Assembly: GCF_001746415.1 (NCBI RefSeq)
Contig: NZ_MEHJ01000001.1
Coordinates: 2,315,001 to 2,379,000 of the forward strand
Source of the DNA: Streptomyces agglomeratus
Lineage (GTDB): Bacteria > Actinomycetota > Actinomycetes > Streptomycetales > Streptomycetaceae
Reading direction: 5' to 3'
Length of the DNA: 64,000 nt
Each line of letters starts with the position of its first letter. Within the stretch, counting starts at the first letter, position 1. The translations under genes and the position numbers were made by a program. Positions 29,616 to 38,727 of the stretch are shown here, piece after piece. Below the pieces are notes generated by a model. That model was given only the letters and a program-made list of their open reading frames with translations, had not been told where the DNA came from and made no database searches.

Positions 29616-29927
29616 TCAGCCGAAGTCGGACATGATCTTGCTGACTTCGGCGTTCTGCTGCTCTTCCGACGCGGTGTAGTTGCTCCGCGTGGAGTCCACG
29701 GCTTCCTTGATGTCGTTGAGGATGTCGCTCATCTTCTTGGCGTCCTCGTTCCACCGGTTCTGGAGCTCGTGGTACGACTTGGCCGCCTGGCCCTGCCAGC
29801 CCCCCGCGATCTGGCTGATCACTCCGTCAAGACGGCGGATCTCGCCCTGGATCTGACCATTCACTGTGGCGATCTGGCCCGAGAGCCTGGTCAGCTCATC
29901 TTCTGTTACCCGAAACTGCCCGGCCAT
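29616..29927 (-). CDS. esxB: WXG100 secreted protein, EsxB-like
   Basis: A 103-residue ESAT-6/CFP-10 family protein: the WQG turn is at 44-46 (GGWQGQAAKSYHEL), and a C-terminal YxxxE motif at 84-88 (NYTASEE) is the general T7SS export signal. The ATG is preceded by GGGGGAAGGTTCACC. It is first in the esx unit on the minus strand; a divergent-free 206-base gap to eccB holds its promoter and an inverted repeat (30031-30046). Confidence 0.9.
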   Translation of the reverse strand: MAGQFRVTEDELTRLSGQIATVNGQIQGEIRRLDGVISQIAGGWQGQAAKSYHELQNRWNEDAKKMSDILNDIKEAVDSTRSNYTASEEQQNAEVSKIMSDFG

Positions 29928-30030
29928 GGTGAACCTTCCCCCATGTCGTTGATGGTCCGGGAAGCCTGTGCCACTCCCCGGATAAGCGTCACATCAATGA
30001 GCGCTGCAACCACTCTATCGCCCGTCCGTC

Positions 30031-30046
30031 GCACATCCACATGTGC
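30031..30046. promoter_or_regulatory. Inverted repeat upstream of esx genes
   Basis: GCACAT-CCAC-ATGTGC, a perfect 6-4-6 dyad about 105 bases upstream of the esxB start, in an AT-richer stretch between eccB and the esx genes. Spacing and size suit a transcription-factor operator; the regulator is unknown. Confidence 0.4.
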
Positions 30047-30133
30047 GAGTTATCAGTTACAGAGTTCACACACATGCGCGACTGCGTTGTGATCAACAAC
30101 ACCCAAGTCCTGGTGTGCGCTGGGACTTTGACG

Positions 30134-31726
30134 TCACTGGCTCTGCGGCTGGGCCGCGCTGCCGGTGTCCAGCGTGGGGCCCTTCGGGATGAACTCCGCC
30201 CACGACTTCGGCACGACCGCGATGCGCGTGAGCTTCTCGTATCCCAGCCGTGTGCGTGCCTTGTCCGTCTCGCTCGGCTCGCCCTCCGACGCGGAACCGG
30301 CGCCGTTCTTGTTCGCCGCGCTGTCGTTGTTCGAGGGCAGTGAGTAGCGCAGGCCCGTGTCGGTCAGCAAGTACGTCCCGCCGCCGCCCTGCGCCGCGCC
30401 GGTCACTTCCTGGAAGAGCAGCCCCGACCCCGAGGACACGTACGCGCTCAGCGAGTCGGCGATGACCTTCTTGGGGTACGTCTTCCCCGCCCACGCGGCG
30501 AGCTTCGGCCGCTGGTCCGCCCCGATGGTGCCGCTGTAGACACTGCACGAGGTGGTGCGCGCCGCGTCGGTCGCCGTACCGGCGGAGTTGGCCTGCTGCG
30601 GGACGGTCTGAGGCCAGCCCTTGTCGAGGTAGAAGCCGTCCGCCTGACCGCCGTTGGCCTCGATGATGGCCGAGGTGTCGGCCTTGATGTAATCGATCTT
30701 GTCGTTTCCGTACGCCTGCGGAGCCGACGGCGACTGGGTGAGCAGTGCGGCGACGAACGACGTGACCGGGGCGACGCGGTCCTCGAGTACGACGTAGTAC
30801 TGATCACCCTGGGCGTCCTGCGCCTTGAGCACCCGGCCCACCGTCTGCGCCTCGGAGGGAAGCCCCTCGACACGGGTCTGGCCGCCGATGCCGGGCACGG
30901 TCGGGAACGCGATGACACCGCCCCGGTTCAGCGTCTGAATCCACTGGGTGCTGACCGGCTGCGGGTCGGCCTTCGTGCCGAAGACGGCGGCGCGCAGCTG
31001 TTCCATCCTGGTGTCTTCCGTCCGGGTGCCGCCGAGTCCCGACGTGCCGCCCAGTACGAACGCGCTGCCCTTGCCGTCGATCAGGTACTCCAGCTTGGTC
31101 CTGGTGTCGACGACGTACAGCGCCTCGTGGGCGTCCACCTTCCCCGGGTTCCCGACCGACTTCGCGTCGTCACCGTCGAGGACGAAGACCGCGCGGTCGA
31201 TCGCGGTGTTCGAACCGGGCGCCGGCTGCTCGCAGACCGCCCAGGTCTTCTCCTGCTCGGCGTCCTCCTTGGTGGGCAGCCGATCCGGGGCGTAGGGGAT
31301 GCCGAGCGTCGCGCCGTGCGGGATGCCGCTCTTGTCGATGTCCTTCCCCGGGACCTCGATGACGGTGCCCTTGCCCTTGTCTAGCAGGAGCTTGGCGGAG
31401 GCGTAGTTGAGGACGGGGTGCAGCGTCGCGACCTGCTTGCCGTTCTCGGCCTTGTCCTTGATGACGACGTAGCGCGTCGTGGAATCGCTGTCGACGATGA
31501 TGTGCGCGCCGGGGGTGTCCCAGCCCTTGGGCGCCGAGGGCTTGATCACACCCCAGGCGATGAATCCGATCACCAGGACAACACCCACCGCCAGGCTGGG
31601 CATCACGGTACGGATGGGACGCGGTGCGCCCTCGTCGGAGCCTCCGGGCGAAGGTGCCAGGAACGCTGCGACTGTGCGCTTGCGAGCGAACGTATAGGCG
31701 GCGAGCTCATCCCGACGCGTTGCCAT
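30134..31726 (-). CDS. eccB: T7SS core membrane protein EccB
   Basis: The largely periplasm-facing, single-pass component of the type VII membrane complex. 530 residues: a cytosolic N-terminus with the EccB opening MATRRDELAAYTFARKR, one transmembrane helix at about 42-60, then a long extracytoplasmic repeat domain. Two cysteines (in WAVCEQPAPG and TTSCSVYSG) probably form a disulphide. The ATG follows GGGAGAG. Just upstream are two perfect 35-base tandem repeats. It is divergent from eccE and upstream of the esx-mycosin genes. Confidence 0.95.
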   Translation of the reverse strand: MATRRDELAAYTFARKRTVAAFLAPSPGGSDEGAPRPIRTVMPSLAVGVVLVIGFIAWGVIKPSAPKGWDTPGAHIIVDSDSTTRYVVIKDKAENGKQVATLHPVLNYASAKLLLDKGKGTVIEVPGKDIDKSGIPHGATLGIPYAPDRLPTKEDAEQEKTWAVCEQPAPGSNTAIDRAVFVLDGDDAKSVGNPGKVDAHEALYVVDTRTKLEYLIDGKGSAFVLGGTSGLGGTRTEDTRMEQLRAAVFGTKADPQPVSTQWIQTLNRGGVIAFPTVPGIGGQTRVEGLPSEAQTVGRVLKAQDAQGDQYYVVLEDRVAPVTSFVAALLTQSPSAPQAYGNDKIDYIKADTSAIIEANGGQADGFYLDKGWPQTVPQQANSAGTATDAARTTSCSVYSGTIGADQRPKLAAWAGKTYPKKVIADSLSAYVSSGSGLLFQEVTGAAQGGGGTYLLTDTGLRYSLPSNNDSAANKNGAGSASEGEPSETDKARTRLGYEKLTRIAVVPKSWAEFIPKGPTLDTGSAAQPQSQ

Positions 31727-32056
31727 GGTCCTGGCTCTCCCGTTTGGTCGTGCGTAAAGGCTGCTTCAGCCGATCAGGCTGGTCGTGCGTAAAGGCTGCT
31801 TCAGCCGATCAGGCCACCTACTATGCACTGCGCCGCGCGACCGTGATCCACCAGGTGCGGCGTCCCCGCCGCATCTTCACAGGGCTGTGCCATGTTCGTA
31901 GCCCGGCACCTGTGTCGCCCCGTGTTCATCAACGGGTACCGTGACCACTCGCACGACTGACGTGGGCAATTGTGGCCCCTGGCCCCGTCGCTGAGATCCG
32001 GTCGAGGGATCCGCGCCGACGACGGCCACCACTTCGCGAAAGGGATGTCCCGGGGG
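31727..32056. other. Divergent eccB-eccE regulatory region
   Basis: 330 bases between the divergent eccB and eccE genes. Contains the two 35-base tandem repeats near eccB. The eccE-proximal half shows no clear further repeat; promoter elements could not be assigned with confidence. Confidence 0.5.
31745..31814. repeat. Two perfect 35-base tandem repeats
   Basis: Units 31745-31779 and 31780-31814 are identical. Each contains the dyad GGCTG-CTT-CAGCC (31759-31771 and 31794-31806). The array starts 19 bases before the eccB start codon, abutting the GGGAGAG site, so it could act as paired operators or as two hairpins in the eccB leader RNA. Confidence 0.9.
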
Positions 32057-33385
32057 ATGACCAGCGCTACGAGCACTCGGCGCGGACGCCGCGCACAGCA
32101 GCCACCGGGCCGCGGCCGCAGAGCCGCCCCGGCCCCGGCCCCGGCTCCGGCGGCCGGCAACTCCGCGGCGCCGCGCACGCTGCCCCACCCCGGCGGCCTG
32201 GGTCCGCTGCGGCTCCAGCAGCTCATCCTGGTCGAACTGGCGGCAGCCGTCATGCTGGCCGCCTGGGTCACCTCCGAGCGCTGGGTGCTGGCACCCGCCG
32301 GCGCCGTGGCTGCGCTGCTGCTGCTCCTGGCGATCCTGCGCAGGCACCACCGGCCGCTGCCGGAGTGGTACGACACGGCCCGCGCCCTCAAGCGCCGCCA
32401 GCGCGAGGCCAAGCTGCCCGTTCCGCCCGGTACGGACCCGCTGCTGGCGCCGACGGTGGAGTGCGATTCGGCCCTGCGGACGTACACCTTCGTCTCCCGT
32501 GACGAACGCTCGATCGGCATGATCGGTGACGGGTCGTTCCTGACCGCGGTGCTCTTCGTGCAGCCGGGCGACGAGCCGCTGCGTCCCGGTTTCGCCGGCC
32601 GGCAACTGCCGCTCCAGCTGGTCCAGGACGCGCTGGAGGTCGACGGCATCCGCCTCGCCTCCGCGCAGGTCGTGCAGCACACCCAGCCGGCCCCCGCGCC
32701 CCATCTGCCCCAGCAGTCCGTCGCCGCGCGGTCGTACGGACCCCTCCAGGCCCAGGCCGGTTCTCCCGCGCTGCGGCTCACCTGGGTCGCCCTCAAGCTC
32801 GACCCCGAACTGTGCCCCGAGGCCGTCGAGGCGCGGGGTGACGGTGTCCCCGGCGCCCAGCGCGCACTGCTGCGCGTGGCGGACCAGTTGGCGAGCCGGC
32901 TGGCCGGCGCGGGGTTCGAGGCGACCATCCTGGACGAGAACGAACTCGTACAGGCCCTGGCGACGTCGAGCTGCCTCAACCCGCGGGCCAACGCCCAGCG
33001 CGGTCAGGACGGGCGGCCCGCTCAGCGGCGTACGGTCGAGTCGGTGCGCAGCTGGCGGGTCGACGACCGGTGGCACTCCACCTACTGGATCTCCCGCTGG
33101 CCGCAGTTGGGGGACGGCGGTGTCGCACTGCCGCAGCTCATCACGCAGTTCACTTCGCTGCCCGTGCTCGCGACGACGTTCAGCATGACCCTGAGCAAGG
33201 CCGGCAACCGCGGGATCTCCGTCACCGGGCATGTGCGCATCACCGGGCGGGGCGAGAACGAACTCGGCCAGGTGCGGCGGGACTTGGAGCGCGCCGCGAG
33301 CGCGTCCAAGGTCGGCCTGGTGCGTCTCGACCGGGAACAGGTCCCGGGAGCACTCGCCACCCTGCCGCTCGGAGGTACCTACTGA
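32057..33385 (+). CDS. eccE: T7SS membrane protein EccE
   Basis: The peripheral membrane-complex component of type VII secretion. About 442 residues from ATG 32057, with AAGGGA about 11 bases upstream; an in-frame ATG at 32045 is also possible. An Arg/Ala/Pro-rich N-terminus is followed by two transmembrane helices (about 55-100, LILVELAAAVMLAAWV and VLAPAGAVAALLLLLAIL) and a long cytosolic domain. Its stop overlaps the next start (TGATG), so the two are translationally coupled. It is divergent from eccB. Confidence 0.85.
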   Translation: MTSATSTRRGRRAQQPPGRGRRAAPAPAPAPAAGNSAAPRTLPHPGGLGPLRLQQLILVELAAAVMLAAWVTSERWVLAPAGAVAALLLLLAILRRHHRPLPEWYDTARALKRRQREAKLPVPPGTDPLLAPTVECDSALRTYTFVSRDERSIGMIGDGSFLTAVLFVQPGDEPLRPGFAGRQLPLQLVQDALEVDGIRLASAQVVQHTQPAPAPHLPQQSVAARSYGPLQAQAGSPALRLTWVALKLDPELCPEAVEARGDGVPGAQRALLRVADQLASRLAGAGFEATILDENELVQALATSSCLNPRANAQRGQDGRPAQRRTVESVRSWRVDDRWHSTYWISRWPQLGDGGVALPQLITQFTSLPVLATTFSMTLSKAGNRGISVTGHVRITGRGENELGQVRRDLERAASASKVGLVRLDREQVPGALATLPLGGTY

Positions 33386-34224
33386 TGTCCTACCCCACAC
33401 CGACCATGAACCCGGGGCAGCGCGGCCAGGAGCCCGCCCGCACACCGGCTCACGTGGCCTCGCCCACCGACACCGGACTGATCCCGATCATCCGGCCGGA
33501 GGCCGCGCAGCAGCAACGGCGCATCTTCAGCCCGGGGTTCGGGCTGCGCGGACCGCGTCGCAACCGTCATGTCGTCAGCGCCGACGAGATCGCGGCGATC
33601 AGCATGCCGATCGGCGACGACGGCGTCATCATCGGTACCGATACCGCCTCCCAGCCGGCGGTGCTCGGCCTGGCCCGTCCCACTCCGTTCGACGTCGTCG
33701 TCGTGGGTGGTCTGTGGATCGCCCAGGTACTGGCGCTGCGCGCGGCCGCGACGGGGGCGCGCGTGGGTGTCGAGACCGGCCGTCCGCAAGCGTGGCAGCA
33801 GCTCGCCCAGGCGGCGGGCGGCGGTCAGCAGTGCATGACGGTCTATCCGGTGGGGCGGGTGCCCGCGCAGGGGCCTTCGGTCTCCAGCCCGGTGGTGCTG
33901 ATCCGCGACTGCGGTGTGCGTCCGCCGCGCGGGCGCGTGACGTCGCTGCCGTGGCAGGCCGTGGTGACCGTGCTGCCGTTCGTCGGCGAACACGCGCCGC
34001 GCTGGCTGGCGCAGGCGCAGTTGGTCGGGATCCAGCGCATCTCGCCCCAGGAGACCGATGTCGTACGGGACACTCTCGGCATCCCCGCCGAGCACCTGGA
34101 GATGCTCCCGACGCTGTCCGACAACGTCGCCCTGTGGTGCACGCGCAAGCATCGCAAGTACGTCATGACCGAGCCCACGGACGCGGAGACGGGTCTGCTC
34201 GGTATGGCCCGCCGCCTGGACTGA
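33385..34224 (+). CDS. Conserved T7SS-locus protein of unknown function
   Basis: A 279-residue soluble protein, coupled to eccE by a one-base stop/start overlap (TGATG) with GGAGG at 33371-33375. A disordered N-terminus (about 1-50) precedes a compact domain: DVVVVGGLWIAQVLALRAAATGARVGVETGR (here broken by normal residues) suggests a Rossmann-like strand-helix start, and SSPVVLIRDCGVRPPRGRV follows. No catalytic motif was recognised. Tight coupling to eccE suggests a partner of the secretion complex. The family is not known to me. Confidence 0.7.
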   Translation: MSYPTPTMNPGQRGQEPARTPAHVASPTDTGLIPIIRPEAAQQQRRIFSPGFGLRGPRRNRHVVSADEIAAISMPIGDDGVIIGTDTASQPAVLGLARPTPFDVVVVGGLWIAQVLALRAAATGARVGVETGRPQAWQQLAQAAGGGQQCMTVYPVGRVPAQGPSVSSPVVLIRDCGVRPPRGRVTSLPWQAVVTVLPFVGEHAPRWLAQAQLVGIQRISPQETDVVRDTLGIPAEHLEMLPTLSDNVALWCTRKHRKYVMTEPTDAETGLLGMARRLD

Positions 34225-34439
34225 GGTCCCGCGCGAGCGTCACGGACCGAGCACCGGCCGGGCCGGCTTCCGGGGGACCACCGGAGCCGGTCCGCACGCA
34301 AGGGTGCTTTTCCGTACCGTGTGTCGAAAGATTAGTCTTCTGGTGATGCGGTGAACGTCGCAGCCGCGTAGGACGCGCCACCCATCCGCACGACCGCGAC
34401 GACGCATTCAGCAGCAGTGGCTGACCAGGAGGCAACGCA

Positions 34440-37364
34440 GTGAACAGGGATCGGTCCGAGTACGACGGCGGCGGCCAGTCCTCGGACGGGGACGACCGCG
34501 AGCTGGATCTCACCGGCGAGTTCGAAATCGTCTACGAGCCCCCTGCCTGGTACGACCAGAGCACGCGGGGTGGTTCCGCGCAGGGCGGACAGGGGAATGC
34601 CGCACCCGCGTCTCCCCCGCCGCCGACCGGTCCGCCGCTGGGTCAGGGTGGCCCGGCCCAGCAGGGGCCGCCCGCGCCCCAGGTCCCGGCACAGGGGCAG
34701 CCGTACGCACCGGGCGCGCCCCAGGCGAACCAGTACGGCACGGGTGGTTACGGGTTCCCTCAGCAGCAGCAGCCCGGCGTGCCCCAGCAGGCGGCGCCCG
34801 GGCAGGCCGACGGGTACGGATACCCGCAGCAGCCCGCACCGGGCGGCTACGCGTACCCGCAGCAGCCCGCGCCCCCGCAGAGCCAGGACACGTCGGGCGG
34901 GTACGGGTACCCCCAGCCGCCCGCACCGCAGCAGAGCCAGGACACGTCGGGCGGTTACGGCTACCCGCAGCAGCCCGCACCCCAGCAGCCCGCACCGCAG
35001 CAACCCGCGCCGCAGCAGCAGCCGGCGGCCCAGCCGGTCGCGGCGGCCGCGCCCCAGCCGCAGGCCCCTTCACCGGCACCGACACCCGGCTTCCCCGTAC
35101 TGCGCCCGCTCGAGGAGGGCGCGTCGCAGGCCGACCCGTCGCAGACCGCCGCCCCGGAGGCTGACGCCCCGGAGCAGCAGGCTCCCGCGCAGCGGGTCCC
35201 CGAGCCCGACTACGCCGCCGCCGACGCCGAGGCGGCGGCACTGTTCGGCGGTTCGGACGATGACGAGGCGGCGGAGGAGCACGGCGGCGAGGCGGTGACG
35301 GGTGACTCCGCGACCGCGTCCGGCGCCGGCCCGGAGACCGACGCCGACACCGACGCACACGGCGGCACCGACTCCGACTCTGACGCCGACACGGACGCCC
35401 GCGCTGAGGCGGACGCGGAGACCGGTGCCCGCGGTGACGGTGACACCCCCGGTGAGGCAGCCGTCGCGGCGGCGCCCGCCGCCGCAGAACCCCAGCCGGC
35501 GGCGCAGGTTCAGCCGCAGAGCGAGCCGGCGCCGCAGAACTCCCAGGAGCTTCCCCCGCTGCCGCAGGGCTACCAGCCGGCGCAGCAGCCGCAGGCCCAG
35601 CCCCTTCAGGGCGTACCGCAGCAGGGGGGACAGCCCGATCCGCAGGCCGCGGCCGCGCAGGCGGCCGGTTACGGCTATCCGCAGCCGTTCCCCCAGCAGC
35701 AGCCGCAGCACCAGATGCCGCCGCAGGGTGCCTTCGGCGCGGCACAGCCGCTGCCCCAGCAGCAGCCTCCCGCGCAGCAGCAGCACCCCGGTTACCCCCC
35801 GCAGGGCGGCCAGGGCGCACCCGGCTACCCGCAGCAGCCCCAGCAGCAGGCACCGCAGGCCGCGCAGCCGCAGGCCCAGCCCCAGCCCCAGCCCGCGCAC
35901 CCGCAGCACCCGCAGCACCCGCAGCACCCGCAGCACCCGCAGCACCCGCAGCAGGGCTACAACTACCCGCCGCAGCAGGCGGGCTACGGCTACCCGCAGG
36001 TCGCGCCGCAGCCCGTACCCCAGCAGCAGCCGCAGTACCAGCAGCAGCCTCAGCAACAGCCGCCGCAGCAGCCGCAGGCCCAGCAGCCTCCGCAGTACCA
36101 GCAGCACCCGCAGCAGCAGGCGCCGCAGCAGCAGCCCCCCGCGTACGGTTCCCAGGGCTGGACCGCTCCGGCGGGCCCGCAGGCCGGCGCCCCGCAGCAG
36201 CAGGCCGCGCCCGGTACGCCGCTCGGTTACAACGCCGCCGTCGAGCTGTCCTCCGACCGGCTGCTGCGCAACCAGCCGAAGGCCCGTAAGAACAACTCGG
36301 GTCCGTCCCGCTTCAAGCTCGGCGCCAAGAAGGAAGAGGAGGAGCGGCAGCGCAAGCTGGCGCTGATCCGTACGCCCGTGATGTCGTGCTACCGGATCGC
36401 GGTGATCAGCCTCAAGGGCGGCGTCGGCAAGACGACGACGACCATGTCGCTCGGTGCCACGCTCGCCTCCGAGCGCCAGGACAAGATCCTGGCGATCGAC
36501 GCCAACCCGGACGCCGGCACACTCGGGCGGCGCGTACGGCGCGAGACCGGCGCCACCATCCGCGACCTCGTACAGGCGATCCCGCAGCTCAACAGCTACA
36601 TGGACATCCGCCGGTTCACCTCGCAGGCGCCGTCCGGTCTTGAGATCATCGCCAACGACGTCGACCCGGCGGTCTCCACGACGTTCAACGACCAGGACTA
36701 CCGCAGTGCGCTCGACGTCCTGGGCAGGCAGTACCCGATCATCCTCACCGACTCGGGCACCGGTCTGCTCTACAGCGCGATGCGCGGAGTCCTGGACCTG
36801 GCCGATCAGCTGATCATCATCTCGACCCCGTCCGTCGACGGTGCGAGCAGCGCGTCGACGACGCTCGACTGGCTCTCCGCGAACGGTTTCGCCGACCTCG
36901 TGCAGCGCTCGCTCACCGTGATCTCCGGGGTCCGCGAGACCGGCAAGATGATCAAGGTGGACGACATCGTCGCGCACTTCGAGACCCGCTGCCGCGGCGT
37001 CGTCGTGGTGCCGTTCGACGAACACCTCGCGGCCGGCGCCGAGGTGGACCTCAACATGATGCGGCCCAAGACCCGTGAGGCGTACTTCCACCTCTCGGCC
37101 CTCGTCGCCGAGGACATCGCCCGCACCCAGCAGGGCCAGGGCTTCGCCCCTCAGCAGCAGGCACCGCAGCAGCAGGTCCCGCACCAGCAACCGCCGCAGG
37201 GTTACGCACCGCAGCAGCACCCCGGCGCCGCGCCCCCGCCCGGACAGGGCTGGCAGCAGCCGGGGCAGCAGCAGCCCCCGCAGGGCCAGGGCTGGCAGCA
37301 ACAGCCGCCGGCCCAGCCGCAGAACCCGCAGCAGCCCGGCCCCGGCTGGACGCAACAGCAGTAG
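34440..37364 (+). CDS. EspI-like protein: Pro/Gln-rich leader plus MinD/ParA ATPase
   Basis: A 974-residue protein. Residues about 30-620 are low complexity, rich in Gln, Pro, Ala and Tyr, with six HPQ repeats at 35898-35951 and an acidic Asp/Thr patch (about 285-340). Residues about 640-900 form a ParA/MinD-type ATPase with deviant Walker A KGGVGKTT (about 658-665). A second Gln/Pro-rich tail ends the protein. The GTG start follows GGAGG. EspI-like proteins with this layout belong to ESX-1-type loci and are thought to regulate or position the machine. It ends the plus-strand part of the T7SS cluster. Confidence 0.85.
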   Translation: MNRDRSEYDGGGQSSDGDDRELDLTGEFEIVYEPPAWYDQSTRGGSAQGGQGNAAPASPPPPTGPPLGQGGPAQQGPPAPQVPAQGQPYAPGAPQANQYGTGGYGFPQQQQPGVPQQAAPGQADGYGYPQQPAPGGYAYPQQPAPPQSQDTSGGYGYPQPPAPQQSQDTSGGYGYPQQPAPQQPAPQQPAPQQQPAAQPVAAAAPQPQAPSPAPTPGFPVLRPLEEGASQADPSQTAAPEADAPEQQAPAQRVPEPDYAAADAEAAALFGGSDDDEAAEEHGGEAVTGDSATASGAGPETDADTDAHGGTDSDSDADTDARAEADAETGARGDGDTPGEAAVAAAPAAAEPQPAAQVQPQSEPAPQNSQELPPLPQGYQPAQQPQAQPLQGVPQQGGQPDPQAAAAQAAGYGYPQPFPQQQPQHQMPPQGAFGAAQPLPQQQPPAQQQHPGYPPQGGQGAPGYPQQPQQQAPQAAQPQAQPQPQPAHPQHPQHPQHPQHPQHPQQGYNYPPQQAGYGYPQVAPQPVPQQQPQYQQQPQQQPPQQPQAQQPPQYQQHPQQQAPQQQPPAYGSQGWTAPAGPQAGAPQQQAAPGTPLGYNAAVELSSDRLLRNQPKARKNNSGPSRFKLGAKKEEEERQRKLALIRTPVMSCYRIAVISLKGGVGKTTTTMSLGATLASERQDKILAIDANPDAGTLGRRVRRETGATIRDLVQAIPQLNSYMDIRRFTSQAPSGLEIIANDVDPAVSTTFNDQDYRSALDVLGRQYPIILTDSGTGLLYSAMRGVLDLADQLIIISTPSVDGASSASTTLDWLSANGFADLVQRSLTVISGVRETGKMIKVDDIVAHFETRCRGVVVVPFDEHLAAGAEVDLNMMRPKTREAYFHLSALVAEDIARTQQGQGFAPQQQAPQQQVPHQQPPQGYAPQQHPGAAPPPGQGWQQPGQQQPPQGQGWQQQPPAQPQNPQQPGPGWTQQQ
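35898..35951 (+). repeat. Nonanucleotide repeat (CACCCGCAG)6
   Basis: Six perfect copies of CACCCGCAG in the EspI-like gene encode HPQ repeats. The number could change by slippage without breaking the frame. Confidence 0.9.
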
Positions 37365-37487
37365 CGGCACCGGGCGTTCGTCCCCCGTGCGGGTGAGTTA
37401 CTACAAGATGCTTATGCGCAAGGCACGGGGCGTCGGCCTAAGATGCCCGAAACGACGTCCTGCCGTTGCCGAAAGGGAGTTTGACTG

Positions 37488-37721
37488 ATGGGGAGCGCAC
37501 AGGAGAAGGAAGAGCTGTACGCCCTCGACATCTCCGGCGTCGAGTGGCACAGCGCGCCCGGCACGAGCGAGAACGAGGAGCGGGTCGAGATCGCGTACCT
37601 GCCCGAGGGCGCCGTCGCGATGAGGTCGTCGATGGACCCGGACACCGTGCTGAGGTACACCGAGGCCGAGTGGCGGGCGTTCGTCCTCGGCGCGCGCGAC
37701 GGCGAGTTCGACCTGACCTGA
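37488..37721 (+). CDS. DUF397 family protein
   Basis: A 77-residue protein fitting the DUF397 pattern common in streptomycetes: VEWHSAPGTSENEERVEIAYLP, then an AVAMRSSMDPDTVLRYTEAEWRAFVLGARDGEFD end, interrupted by usual residues. GGGAG precedes the ATG. DUF397 genes usually sit beside an HTH (XRE-like) regulator; none is next to it here. It lies between the EspI-like gene and a Pro-rich membrane protein. Confidence 0.8.
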   Translation: MGSAQEKEELYALDISGVEWHSAPGTSENEERVEIAYLPEGAVAMRSSMDPDTVLRYTEAEWRAFVLGARDGEFDLT

Positions 37722-37735
37722 GGACCGTGGCTGTG

Positions 37736-37780
37736 ACGCGCTTCGCCCCGCCGAAAGGAATCCGGCGGGGCGAAGCGCGT
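37736..37780. terminator. Bidirectional terminator
   Basis: A perfect 18-base stem (ACGCGCTTCGCCCCGCCG and complement) with a 9-base loop, between the convergent DUF397 gene and the membrane-protein gene. Confidence 0.9.
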
Positions 37781-37800
37781 CGCCGAGCGTGCCGACGGTG

Positions 37801-38418
37801 TCAGCGGCGGTTCCTGCCGACCAGGTGGGCGAGGCCCCAGGCCGTCGCCGCGGCGACCACGAGACCGGCCAGGCTGACCAGCCGGCCTCCTCCCCCGTTG
37901 CCCCACCACGCCTTGGCCGGGATGAAGGCATCGCCCTGCATCATGTCCCGGAAGGCATACAGTCCGCCGGCGTCCAGGGTCACGAACACCACCGCGTTCG
38001 TGTAGCCGAAGAAGGTGCCGACCACGGCCACCACCGCCCCGCTGACGTGGGCGCCCGTCCTGCGGTGGGCCACCAGGCCGACCAGCGCGCCGACAACGGC
38101 TCCGTTGAGCAGGGCGTGGAGCACGTAGAGGGCGTGAACCGTGTTCTGCGACTGGTCCCGGTAGGTGGCGTAGACGATGCCGCCGTACACCAGCGAGACG
38201 ACGACCGAGGCGAGGAAGCCGACGAAGAACGCGCCGACCGGGTTCCCCGAACTCGGCCGAGGCCCGTGGGGCACCTGCTGCGGGTACCCGGGCTGCATCG
38301 GGAACTGCCCCGGCGCGACCGGCGGCGGCGCGCCGAACCCCTGCGGGTGTCCCGGTGGCTGCGGAGGTCCGGGTGGCCGGTGGACAGGGTTGTACTGAGG
38401 CTGCCAGGGCTGGCTCAT
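37801..38418 (-). CDS. Pro-rich multi-pass membrane protein
   Basis: A 205-residue protein. A Pro/Gln/Gly-rich N-terminus (about 1-55) is followed by about four transmembrane helices (about 60-83, 92-112, 125-145 and 178-198). The ATG at 38416-38418 follows GGGGGAACC, the same type of site seen in several T7SS genes. Function is unknown. Confidence 0.75.
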   Translation of the reverse strand: MSQPWQPQYNPVHRPPGPPQPPGHPQGFGAPPPVAPGQFPMQPGYPQQVPHGPRPSSGNPVGAFFVGFLASVVVSLVYGGIVYATYRDQSQNTVHALYVLHALLNGAVVGALVGLVAHRRTGAHVSGAVVAVVGTFFGYTNAVVFVTLDAGGLYAFRDMMQGDAFIPAKAWWGNGGGGRLVSLAGLVVAAATAWGLAHLVGRNRR

Positions 38419-38525
38419 GACGGTTCCCCCGAGAAGCGATGCTGGAACCGACCAAATTACCAAACCCGGTCACCCCCGCCACGAAGCCGCGAAGGGCTCC
38501 GTCAGGCCCTCACCAGTACGGCGAC

Positions 38526-38541
38526 AAGGGTATAGACCAAT
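38526..38541. promoter_or_regulatory. Possible GntR/DasR-like operator
   Basis: AAGGGTATAGACCAAT matches the DasR site consensus (ACTGGTCTAGACCACT) at 12 of 16 positions and includes the central GACCA half. It lies about 190 bases upstream of the importer's binding-protein gene. The left half-site is weak. Confidence 0.25.
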
Positions 38542-38727
38542 GAGAGCGCGTACGGCCTCCGCGACACGCGCAAAGAGCTGTCCGCCCCGGTATTCCCGCA
38601 GTACACACGGTGTTTCAGGCATCGTTGACGGGCTGGACCGGCGCTGGTAGACCTTCGCTGCACCAGCTGGACATCAGTGCTCAACACGCCTTCTCCGTGC
38701 GAGTGATGACGCGAGGTCGAACGTCCC

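Noticed and set aside
35898..35951. CRISPR-like array
   Set aside because: The repeats are contiguous 9-mers inside a coding frame with no spacers; there are no cas genes nearby.
35070..37370. A Leu/Arg-rich minus-strand frame opposite the EspI-like gene
   Set aside because: It is the complement of the Pro/Gln repeats; no ribosome binding site or known motif.
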